From NCBI GenBank assembly GCA_038316385.1, contig JBBQAN010000004.1, forward strand, positions 1 to 64,000: 64,000 nucleotides of DNA, written 5' to 3'. Positions 26,526 to 34,383 of this stretch are shown here, in pieces. Source of the stretch: SZAS-103 sp038316385. GTDB lineage: Bacteria; Pseudomonadota; Gammaproteobacteria; Xanthomonadales; Xanthomonadaceae. Each line of letters begins with the position of its first letter. Position 1 is the stretch's first letter. The position numbers and the translations under genes are program-made. The notes beneath the pieces were generated by a model that was not told the origin of the DNA, made no database searches, and saw nothing but the letters and a program-made list of their open reading frames with translations.

Positions 26526-27110
26526 TTAATCGATCTGGCGAAATGTCAGGTTGATTCGTGGCGCGACCGCACGCGCGGTTTTTGGCAGCGCGTGCCGGTA
26601 ATGCAGTTGCGTATCGCCGGACATCAACAGCAGACTGCCGTGCGCGAGATTGATCGCGAGTCGTCGCGCAGGATCGCCGCGATGGCGGATCACGAATCGC
26701 CTCGTTGCACCAAGGCTCAGTGAGGCGATCAAGGGTCGCGCGCCAAGCTCTAGTTCGTCGTCCGCATGCCAACCCATGCTGTCGTTGCCGTCGCGATAGA
26801 GATTCGCAAGCACGCCGTTGAAATCGGCTGCGCATTCCGCGCGCAGACGGTTTCGAATCGCAGACAGTGGAGCAGGCCAGGGCTGCGGCAGGTAGCGCAT
26901 ACGCGAATAGGTGTAGGCCGCATCGTCGTCGCCGATCCAGCACGATAGCCGCGGCGCATCCAGCACGCGCCCGAACAGGCGGATGCGATGGCGTTCCCAC
27001 GCAATGCCATCGCGCAATGCAACAAACAACGCATTGGCTGCGGCAATATCCAGCCAGTGCGACGCGTAACGCAATTGCGCATCTTCCAGCGGCAGCGTTC
27101 GCCAATTCAT
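26526..27110 (-). CDS. AlkB-like 2-oxoglutarate/Fe(II)-dependent dioxygenase
   Basis: 194 aa. Iron ligands H115, D117 (GWHADDE) and H173 (HYRHALP) are present, and R185 (PRINLTFR) is placed to bind 2-oxoglutarate. Length and NLYRDGNDSMGWHAD resemble the shorter AlkB/ALKBH2-like group, which repairs alkylated bases in DNA. ATG 27110 is taken because homology begins there. Its start lies 17 bp from the end of the amidase gene upstream on the same strand, so a shared transcript is possible. Confidence 0.92.
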   Translation of the reverse strand: MNWRTLPLEDAQLRYASHWLDIAAANALFVALRDGIAWERHRIRLFGRVLDAPRLSCWIGDDDAAYTYSRMRYLPQPWPAPLSAIRNRLRAECAADFNGVLANLYRDGNDSMGWHADDELELGARPLIASLSLGATRRFVIRHRGDPARRLAINLAHGSLLLMSGDTQLHYRHALPKTARAVAPRINLTFRQID

Positions 27111-27127
27111 GCGCAGCGTTCGCGCGA

Positions 27128-28495
27128 TCAATCCGCTGGCGAATCGATCATCGCGTAAAGGATCTCGCCAAGTTCGAGCAGACGCAGATCGCTGCCCGGC
27201 GCGCCGACCAGTTGCAGGCCCAGACCATCCGGCAGCGGCAGGCTCAACGCCGGGCAACCGGCGAGGCTCGCGAGCGCGGTGAAGTCGGCGAGGTTCGCTG
27301 GCTCGTGTGCGCCGTATGCGGGTGGCGACGACGGCACGGTCGGTAGCAGCAGCACGTCGAAGGATTCCAGAAGTCGGCGCACCTGCACAACGTGGGCGTC
27401 AAGCAGCCGATCCGCGCGCGCGTAATCAATCGCTGACTTGCGCTTGGCATAGTCGAGCAGCTTTCGCAGGCGATCGGATCCGCAGGCCAGCTCGTCGCGA
27501 TGAACAGCGAGGATTTCGGCCTCCATCAGTAACAACGCGGCGCGGCGCGTCTGCGCGATTTCCAGCGGCGCCAGCGCGAGCGCGAGCGGCTGTGCTACGC
27601 CGAAGGCCTGCGCGCAGCGCTCCATCGCAGAGGCGAAGCCAGCGATCACTGTCGCGTCCGCGCCTAACGCAGTCAAGTCCGACACTACGCCCGCGCGCAG
27701 CGAACCCGGCGCCCAATCCGGCGGCGCGAGCGGTACGCGGCGCTTGCGCGAATGCGGATCGCACGGGTCGTATCCGGCCAGCAGCGGCAGCAACAATGCA
27801 GCGTCCTCGACCGCGCGCACCAGCAAGCCCGGCGCATCGGCGCGACGCAGGGCCGGTGCGAGGCCGCGACACGAGAGTTCGCCGAACGTCGGCTTCATCC
27901 CGACCAATCCGCAAAACGCAGCTGGAATCCGCACCGAGCCCATCGTGTCCGAACCGATCGCGGCGATCACATGGCCCGCAGCGACCGCTGCCGCCGAACC
28001 GGCCGACGATCCGCCGGAAGCCTTGCCCGGATGCGCCGGATTGCCGACATCGCCGAAATGCGCGTTGCGGCCGATCGTGCCGAGCGCGGCTTCGTCGAGA
28101 TTGGTCTTGCCCAGCAGCACTGCGCCGCTGCCGCGCAGCCGATCAACGACGTGCGCATCGCGCAGCGCTGGCGTGGTTTCGCAGCCGCCGATGCCGATGC
28201 TGGTTGGCATGCCGGCGACATCGAAGTTGTCCTTGATCGCGAGCGGTATCCCGTCGAGCCGGCCTAGCGGACGACCTTCGGCACGCCGCGCATCGGATGC
28301 GCGCGCCGCGGCAAGCGCACCGTCTGCATCTACATACGTCCATGCGTGCAATTGCGGATTGTCGCGCGCGATGGCGTCCAGGCAGCTCTGCGTCAACGCT
28401 TCGCTGCTGCAGCGACGCAATGCGAGCGCCTGCAACACGCAGGTCAGCGGTGCGAGCCGCAATTTGTCGGGCACTGCTGCGTCGATGTCGGCCAT
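27128..28495 (-). CDS. Amidase-signature family hydrolase
   Basis: 455 aa. The Ser-cisSer-Lys triad is visible: Lys in AIKDNFDVAG, the cis-Ser in GKASGGSSAGSAAAVAAG, and the nucleophile in GSDTMGSVRIPAAFCG. The glycine that usually follows the aspartate/threonine pair is Met here. No GatA tRNA-binding context (gatC, gatB) is nearby, so it is more likely a catabolic amidase, related in size to AtzE/AtzF-type enzymes, than a Glu-tRNA amidotransferase. ATG 28495 has AAGGA eight bases ahead; another ATG lies 13 codons upstream. Confidence 0.9.
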   Translation of the reverse strand: MADIDAAVPDKLRLAPLTCVLQALALRRCSSEALTQSCLDAIARDNPQLHAWTYVDADGALAAARASDARRAEGRPLGRLDGIPLAIKDNFDVAGMPTSIGIGGCETTPALRDAHVVDRLRGSGAVLLGKTNLDEAALGTIGRNAHFGDVGNPAHPGKASGGSSAGSAAAVAAGHVIAAIGSDTMGSVRIPAAFCGLVGMKPTFGELSCRGLAPALRRADAPGLLVRAVEDAALLLPLLAGYDPCDPHSRKRRVPLAPPDWAPGSLRAGVVSDLTALGADATVIAGFASAMERCAQAFGVAQPLALALAPLEIAQTRRAALLLMEAEILAVHRDELACGSDRLRKLLDYAKRKSAIDYARADRLLDAHVVQVRRLLESFDVLLLPTVPSSPPAYGAHEPANLADFTALASLAGCPALSLPLPDGLGLQLVGAPGSDLRLLELGEILYAMIDSPAD

Positions 28496-28641
28496 CCACC
28501 ACTTCCTTGATGATGCGCCAAGGCGAAGTGCCATGATCGCAGAACCGTCAATGGCTGGCCAACGCGGAGCGTCGGCAAAGTCCAGAATGGACATGTTGGG
28601 GCCTTACCCAAATAATTCCACGCTCGCAGCAGGAGAACCCG

Positions 28642-30288
28642 ATGACCGACGCAGGCCCGACTGAAAACGCATCGCCGCGCGACGTGATGGAATACGACGT
28701 GGTCGCCATCGGCGCCGGCCCTGCCGGCCTCGCATTCGCGATCAGACTCAAGCAACTCAAGCCCGAACTTTCGGTGTGCGTGATCGAGAAGTCCTCGACC
28801 ATCGGCGCGCAGATCCTGTCCGGCGCCGTGATCGAGCCGCAGCCGCTCGACGAACTGCTGCCCGGCTGGCGCGATAGTCCGCCGCCGATCTGCGTGCCGG
28901 CGACCACAGACGAATTCTGGATGCTGTCGAAAACTGGCCGCCGGAAATTGCCGACGCCGCCGCAAATGAACAACCACGGCAACTTCATCGTCAGCCTCGG
29001 CGCGATGTGCGCGTGGCTCGCGCCGCAGGCCGAAGCGCTCGGCGTGGAGATTTATCCAGGCTTTGCCGCAGCAGAGATTTTGTACGAACCGGTTGATTTG
29101 TCAGATGCAGGTGCCCAAAAAGTGCGCGGTGTGCGCATCGGCGATATGGGTGTGGCGCGCGATGGCTCGCATAAACCGGGCTACACGCAAGGCATCGACA
29201 TCCACGCCAAACTCACCGTACTCGCCGAAGGCGCGCGCGGTAGTCTGACCAAGCAACTCATCAAGAAATTTTCACTCGACGCCAACTGCGATCCGCAGAG
29301 TTATTCCATCGGCATCAAGGAACTCTGGCAAGTGCGCGCAGGCGTCGCCGAGCCGGGCAAGATCGTGCACACGCTCGGTTGGCCGATGGATACGAAAACC
29401 TACGGCGGCAGCTTCCTCTACCACCTCGACAAGGACCGCATCGCGCTCGGTTTCGTCGCCGGCCTCGACTACCACGATCCGATGTTCAAACCCTGGGAAG
29501 CTTTCCAGCAATGGAAGAACCATCCGTCGGTGAAACCACTTCTGGAAGAAGGCACGATCCTTTCGGCTGGCGCTCGCGCGATCGTCACTGGCGGTTACCA
29601 GGCGCTGCCGAAAACAGAAATGCCCGGCGCACTGCTGATCGGCGACACCGCCGGCCTGCTCAACGTGCCGAAGATCAAAGGTATTCACCAGGCAATCCGT
29701 TCCGGCATGCTCGCCGCAGAGCACGCGGCCGAGTCGCTGCAATCGGCTGGCTTCGACGCGAAACTGCGCGCGTCGCCGGCGATGGCGGAGTTGAAGAAAG
29801 TCCGCAACATCAAGCCCGGTTTCAAGAGAGGATTGTGGTTCGGCATGGCGAACGCCGCGTGGGAAACCGTGATTGGCGGACATTCGCCATGGACGCTCAA
29901 GGGCAAGCCCGACTGGTCGTCGCTGCATAAGGTCGGTCAGTTCGAGGAACCGAAAACGGAATACGTGCAGCGCACGCTTCCCCCGCGCGATCGCCTCGCC
30001 GGCGTCTATTTCGCCGCGACCGAACACGACGAAGACCAACCCATCCATTTGCAGATTCTCGAACCCGACATCTGCATCAGTCGCTGTACGCAGGAATACG
30101 CCAATCCCTGCCAGCGTTTCTGCCCGGCATCCGTTTACGAAATCGTCGAGGATGCAAACGGCAAACGCCTGCAAATCAACGCCGCGAATTGCGTGCACTG
30201 CAAGACCTGCGACATCAAGGATCCGTACCAGATCATCAATTGGGTGACGCCGGAGGGTGGATCGGGGCCGAATTACCAGAATTTGTAG
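28642..30288 (+). CDS. Electron transfer flavoprotein-ubiquinone oxidoreductase
   Basis: 548 aa. It moves electrons from reduced ETF to ubiquinone at the inner membrane. The FAD-binding motif VVAIGAGPAGLAFAIR lies near residue 20, and a C-terminal 4Fe-4S site is formed by Cys in RFCPASVYE plus NCVHCKTCDIKDP. The quinone/membrane segment and the typical C-terminus GGSGPNYQNL are intact. CAGGAG is seen before the ATG. Its electron donor, ETF, is encoded by etfB-etfA about 2.3 kb downstream. Confidence 0.97.
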   Translation: MTDAGPTENASPRDVMEYDVVAIGAGPAGLAFAIRLKQLKPELSVCVIEKSSTIGAQILSGAVIEPQPLDELLPGWRDSPPPICVPATTDEFWMLSKTGRRKLPTPPQMNNHGNFIVSLGAMCAWLAPQAEALGVEIYPGFAAAEILYEPVDLSDAGAQKVRGVRIGDMGVARDGSHKPGYTQGIDIHAKLTVLAEGARGSLTKQLIKKFSLDANCDPQSYSIGIKELWQVRAGVAEPGKIVHTLGWPMDTKTYGGSFLYHLDKDRIALGFVAGLDYHDPMFKPWEAFQQWKNHPSVKPLLEEGTILSAGARAIVTGGYQALPKTEMPGALLIGDTAGLLNVPKIKGIHQAIRSGMLAAEHAAESLQSAGFDAKLRASPAMAELKKVRNIKPGFKRGLWFGMANAAWETVIGGHSPWTLKGKPDWSSLHKVGQFEEPKTEYVQRTLPPRDRLAGVYFAATEHDEDQPIHLQILEPDICISRCTQEYANPCQRFCPASVYEIVEDANGKRLQINAANCVHCKTCDIKDPYQIINWVTPEGGSGPNYQNL

Positions 30289-30320
30289 CGGGGCGACGCG
30301 ACGTGCAAATACAGAATCAA

Positions 30321-31100
30321 ATGTCTATGCGGATTCTCGTGGGTCTAAGCGTCGTTCTAGCGATATGCGTTGGCGTAGCGATCCGAATGCTAGGCCCGGA
30401 GCGCCTGTCGGCCCTCGGAAGCATCTTGGCAGGGGCTGGAAGCCTCCTTGCCGTTCTTTGGTTCTCTGCTGGACTACGCTATCAATCCAAACAGCTAGAA
30501 GAACAGCGAGCGCAGTTCGCTGCCCAGTTTCACTATCTACAGGAATCAAGTCGAAGAGACGCATTGCTGTTGGCTAAAGGCGTTCTCGACAAAGCAGAAG
30601 AAAAGGCCATAGCTCATCATGGCTCCATCTCCTCAATAAACGAGTTGTCCACGGAATACATGAGGAGCATGGAATATTTCAAGCCAATTCTCGAATCAAC
30701 GAACCCCAGAGAGGTGATAGAGGCATGTGAGAAGTGGCTGAAAAGGGAAGGAGCGGCTCTCACACTTCTGAGCGGGATCAAATCAGCTGCGGAGATATAT
30801 CTTCGAAGTATTGGCGTCACCGATATCGACTATTCAAAATCTCCAGAAGACTTCTATTTCGTCTACAACTCGTGGTTTGCAACCCAGCCGTTTTTCAATG
30901 CATTTTCCGGCACAGCAATGCTGCTGTCTGAGTTCATGGTGAGGCTATCCCCGGGACGTAAAGCAGCCGTGGTTGCCTTTTTTGCGGCAAATTCTAAGGT
31001 GGTCGGTACTGAAGTCATCAGGATGGAAAAATTACAGACCGACATTGCTGACCTTGCTGCGAGCGGACATCCAGTACCTGCTATCGCGAGCGATCTTTGA
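30321..31100 (+). CDS. Orphan membrane-anchored protein, A+T-richer than its neighbours
   Basis: 259 aa, unrecognised. Two hydrophobic segments lie at the N-terminus (about residues 3-20 and 32-52, ILVGLSVVLAICVGVAI and LGSILAGAGSLLAVLWF). A Gln/Glu-rich coiled-coil-prone stretch follows (YQSKQLEEQRAQFAAQFHYLQESS), then a mostly helical domain of about 180 aa. The base composition is visibly lower in G+C, and codons such as ATA, TCA and AGA are more frequent than in flanking genes, suggesting recent acquisition. The upstream neighbour ends 32 bp before. A role in phage defence or signalling is conceivable but unsupported. Confidence 0.7.
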   Translation: MSMRILVGLSVVLAICVGVAIRMLGPERLSALGSILAGAGSLLAVLWFSAGLRYQSKQLEEQRAQFAAQFHYLQESSRRDALLLAKGVLDKAEEKAIAHHGSISSINELSTEYMRSMEYFKPILESTNPREVIEACEKWLKREGAALTLLSGIKSAAEIYLRSIGVTDIDYSKSPEDFYFVYNSWFATQPFFNAFSGTAMLLSEFMVRLSPGRKAAVVAFFAANSKVVGTEVIRMEKLQTDIADLAASGHPVPAIASDL

Positions 31101-31545
31101 ACGTCCTATCAGTAACTCGTACGACAGGCTTGCGAAGCGACGCAGCCTCATGGGCGTGCTCTTGGGCGCTTGCGCCGTAAAGCGAGCCGAGCACCGGAAG
31201 CGAAAGCGGGAGCAAGGCCCGCATGTTTGAGCGCATGGATGCGCGAGTTCGGGCCGGCCCGTTTTCGCTGAGGAGCGCAGGGTACAGATGCGGCTTCATC
31301 GCATCGGCGAGTGTCCGGCGCAAATGGTCTTGGTTACTTCTGCCGAAACAGAAGTGACTCGCGCGCGAAGCGCACGAAAGCTTTGCTTGGGTGCGTGTTC
31401 ATGTTCAACCCCTCCCCAATCCGTCCGGCCCTATCGGGCGTTCTTCACCGCACGAACTGCCATTGGCAGCTCGTAAGCGCAGCTCATCACCCCCTGCATT
31501 CGCAAGGGAGGGAGTCAAGCGCTGCACTGTGCGAAAATCTCCGCT
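31101..31545. repeat. Non-coding stretch resembling a dispersed Xanthomonadales repeat
   Basis: 445 bp without a credible gene. It has the character of a sequence often found intergenically in Xanthomonadales: runs such as AAGCGAGCCGAGCACC and GGGCCGGCCCGTTTTCGC, then a hairpin at 31336-31355 (ACTTCTG-ccgaaa-CAGAAGT) inside TTGGTTACTTCTGCCG. Only one copy lies in this window, so its repeated nature is recalled from knowledge of the group rather than shown here. The A+T-richer orphan gene lies immediately upstream. Confidence 0.4.
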
Positions 31546-32478
31546 ATGCCACGCATCGCCATCATCACAGCCATCGCCGCCCACACGCTCGATGACGACA
31601 TGCAACCCCTGCTTGCTGCATTACAAGCAGCCAGCGTGCAAGCCGACATCCGCGCCTGGGACGACCTCACTGTTTCGTGGTCGCGCTACGACATCGTGCT
31701 GCTGCGTTCGCCGTGGGACTACACGATGCGGTTCGATGAATTCCTCGCGTGGTGCGAACGCGTCGCGGAAACCACGCGCCTGCTCAATCCGCTCGACGTG
31801 GTGCGCTGGAACACCGACAAGCGCTACCTCGCGCAGCTGGAGTCGATCGGCATTCCGATCGTGCCAACCGAATTCCTCGTACCCGGCGATGATGCGGCGA
31901 AGCTGATCTCCGAATGTGTCGCGACGTACCCGGATGCCATCGACTTCGTGATCAAGCCGACCGTCGGCGGCGGTTCGCGCGATGCGCGCCGGCATCCGCG
32001 TGGGGCGCACGACGCGATGGGCGAGCACGCGCGCAGGCTGCTCGACGCCGGCAAGAGCGTGCTGATGCAACCGTATCTCCCGTCGGTCGACATGGCCGGC
32101 GAAACCGCGCTGGTGTATTTCGATGGCATCTACAGTCACGCAATCCGCAAGGGTGCGCTCCTGCATCCGAATGAAGATGCGACGCGCGCCTTGTTCGCGA
32201 CCGAACACATCCAGCCGCGCACGCCCGATGCGGATGAGCACGCATTGGCCGACAGGATCATCGCTGCGCTTCCGTCGTTCGTCGATACCGACTATCCGCT
32301 GGCCTATGCGCGCGTCGATCTGATCCGCGCCGCCGATGGCTCGCCTTGCGTGCTCGAACTCGAGCTGACCGAACCATCGGTTTTCCTGGCCACCGACGCC
32401 AACGCCGGTGCGCGATTTGCCGACGTGCTGCGGATGCAATTGGCTGCGGCGAACGACTCAATTCCCCGCATGCGCTAA
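31546..32478 (+). CDS. ATP-grasp domain protein (possible amino-acid/peptide ligase)
   Basis: 310 aa. The N-terminal pre-ATP-grasp domain carries VLLRSPWDYTMRFDEF. The ATP-grasp core shows FVIKPTVGGGSRDARR, VLMQPYLPSVDMAGETALVYFDG and the metal-binding C-end ARVDLIRAADGSPCVLELELTEPSVFL. The pattern is that of RimK/glutathione-synthetase-like ligases, close to the DcsG-like group (O-ureido-D-serine cyclo-ligase), but no biosynthetic partner genes are nearby. Substrate unknown. It ends 68 bp before etfB. Confidence 0.85.
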   Translation: MPRIAIITAIAAHTLDDDMQPLLAALQAASVQADIRAWDDLTVSWSRYDIVLLRSPWDYTMRFDEFLAWCERVAETTRLLNPLDVVRWNTDKRYLAQLESIGIPIVPTEFLVPGDDAAKLISECVATYPDAIDFVIKPTVGGGSRDARRHPRGAHDAMGEHARRLLDAGKSVLMQPYLPSVDMAGETALVYFDGIYSHAIRKGALLHPNEDATRALFATEHIQPRTPDADEHALADRIIAALPSFVDTDYPLAYARVDLIRAADGSPCVLELELTEPSVFLATDANAGARFADVLRMQLAAANDSIPRMR

Positions 32479-32546
32479 AATGGCGCCCTGCCGCCGCTGC
32501 ATTGCGACGACTCATCAACAAACCCTTTCAGCGGAAGCGTACTGCA

Positions 32547-33293
32547 ATGAAGATTCTCGTCGCCTACAAGCGCGTGGTGGACTACAACGTCCGCATCCAG
32601 GTCAAGCCCGATGGTTCGGGCGTGGTCACCGATGGCGTCAAGCTGTCGCCCAATCCGTTCGACGAAATCGCGCTGGAAGAAGCGCTGCGCCTGCGTGAGC
32701 AAGGCATCGCGACTGAAGTGATCGTCGCCACGCTCGCCCCCGCCAATGCGCAGCCGCATTTGCGCAATGGTCTGGCGATGGGCGCGAACCGCGCGATCCA
32801 TGTCGTCACCGATGACGCCGTGTCGCCACTGACCGCCGCACGCGCCCTGCTGAAACTCGTGGAGCGCGAGCAGCCAGGACTGGTGATCCTCGGCAAGCAG
32901 GCAATCGACGACGACGCCAACCAGACCGGGCAGATGTTGGCCACGCTGTGGGGGCGCCCGCAGGCGACATTCGCCAGCAAGGTCGTGATCGCCGACGGCA
33001 AGGCGACGGTGACGCGCGAAGTGGATGCCGGCCTGGAAACACTCGAGGTCGATCTGCCTGCGGTCATCACCACCGACCTGCGCCTCAACGAACCGCGCTT
33101 CATCAAGCTGCCCGACATCATGAAGGCCAAGTCCAAGCCGCTGGAGACGATCGCGTTCGCTGATCTCGGTGTCGACCACGGTCACGAACTCAAGCCGCTG
33201 CGCTATGCCGCCCCGCCGAAACGCCAGCGAGGCGTGATGGTGAAGGATGTGGCCGAACTGGTTGCAGCACTGAAAGCGAAGGGACTGCTATGA
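32547..33293 (+). CDS. etfB: Electron transfer flavoprotein beta subunit
   Basis: 248 aa. It binds AMP and forms the ETF heterodimer with EtfA. Motifs include MKILVAYKRVVDYNVRIQV, LSPNPFDEIALEEALRL, the AMP/flavin region GKQAIDDDANQTGQMLATLWG and the recognition loop around LPAVITTDLRLNEPRFIKLPDIMKAKSKP. Its stop overlaps the etfA start by four bases. In Xanthomonas, etfBA flanks the variable LPS locus, as appears to be the case here. Confidence 0.97.
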   Translation: MKILVAYKRVVDYNVRIQVKPDGSGVVTDGVKLSPNPFDEIALEEALRLREQGIATEVIVATLAPANAQPHLRNGLAMGANRAIHVVTDDAVSPLTAARALLKLVEREQPGLVILGKQAIDDDANQTGQMLATLWGRPQATFASKVVIADGKATVTREVDAGLETLEVDLPAVITTDLRLNEPRFIKLPDIMKAKSKPLETIAFADLGVDHGHELKPLRYAAPPKRQRGVMVKDVAELVAALKAKGLL

Positions 33294-34228
33294 GCAAGGT
33301 ACTGATCGTCGCCGAACACCTCGACGGCAAACTCAACAACGCGACCGCGAAATGCGTGAGCGCGGCGAGGGCATTGAACGCTGAAGCCATCGACATCGTC
33401 GTTCTAGCCGTCGATCCCGCGAGTGTCGCCGCGCACGCCGCGAAGATCGATGGCGTCAGCCGCGTGCTGACGGTGTCGAACGCGGCCAACGCGCATGCGC
33501 TTGCGCAAATGCAGGCACCGCAGATCGCGAAGCTCGCAGCCGCTTACACGCATGTGTTCGGCCCGTCGACGACTTTCGGAAAAGACTTGATGCCGTGCGT
33601 CGCCGCGCTACTCGGCGTCTCGCAAGTCAGCGACGTGATGAAAGTCGAAAGCGCGCACACGTTCCAGCGCCCGATTTATGCGGGCAATGCGATCGTCACA
33701 GTCGAAGTACCGAGCGCAGATCCGGTGGTCGCCACGATCCGCACCGCCTCATGGCCAGCTGCCAACGAAGGCGGCAATGCGCCGGTGGAAGCAGTGCAAG
33801 TCGACGCAACGTTGCCGACGCATACGCGTTTCGTCGAACTCAAGGCCGGCAAATCCGATCGTCCTGATTTGCAGAGTGCAGCGCGCGTCGTATCCGGCGG
33901 CCGCGCATTCGGCTCGGCCGATAATTTCAAGATCCTGTATTCGCTCGCCGACAAGCTTGGCGCTGGCGTCGGCGCCTCGCGTGCCGCAGTCGATGCCGGC
34001 TATGTGCCGAACGACATGCAGGTCGGCCAGACCGGCAAGATCATCTCGCCCGAGTTGTATATCGCGATCGGAATTTCCGGAGCGATCCAGCATATCACCG
34101 GCATCAAGGACGCAGGTACCATCGTCGCGATCAACAAGGACGGCGACGCGCCGATCTTTGAGATCGCCGACATCGGCCTGGTTGGCGACCTGTTCAAGCT
34201 GGTGCCGGAGTTTGAAGCGGCGTTGTAA
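33290..34228 (+). CDS. etfA: Electron transfer flavoprotein alpha subunit
   Basis: 312 aa. The C-terminal FAD-binding domain is clear: ARVVSGGRAFGS, GASRAAVDAGYVPNDMQVGQTGKIISPELYIAIGISGAIQHITGIKDAGTIVAINKD. It follows etfB with an ATGA overlap. The N-terminal domain pairs with EtfB. It accepts electrons from acyl-CoA dehydrogenases and passes them to ETF-QO, encoded at 28642-30288. Confidence 0.97.
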   Translation: MSKVLIVAEHLDGKLNNATAKCVSAARALNAEAIDIVVLAVDPASVAAHAAKIDGVSRVLTVSNAANAHALAQMQAPQIAKLAAAYTHVFGPSTTFGKDLMPCVAALLGVSQVSDVMKVESAHTFQRPIYAGNAIVTVEVPSADPVVATIRTASWPAANEGGNAPVEAVQVDATLPTHTRFVELKAGKSDRPDLQSAARVVSGGRAFGSADNFKILYSLADKLGAGVGASRAAVDAGYVPNDMQVGQTGKIISPELYIAIGISGAIQHITGIKDAGTIVAINKDGDAPIFEIADIGLVGDLFKLVPEFEAAL

Positions 34229-34383
34229 GCCTGTGCGGCCTGACGTACCCGTGGCGCAATCGCGTCGATACGCGCGCGCGGCGCACTGTTCTGGCTACGC
34301 AATGCTGCCGATCGGTGATCCATTCGGCTCGATCATGTTTGTCGCCGGCTGGTCATAACAGTCGTAATGAGGTTTGAAAGACG

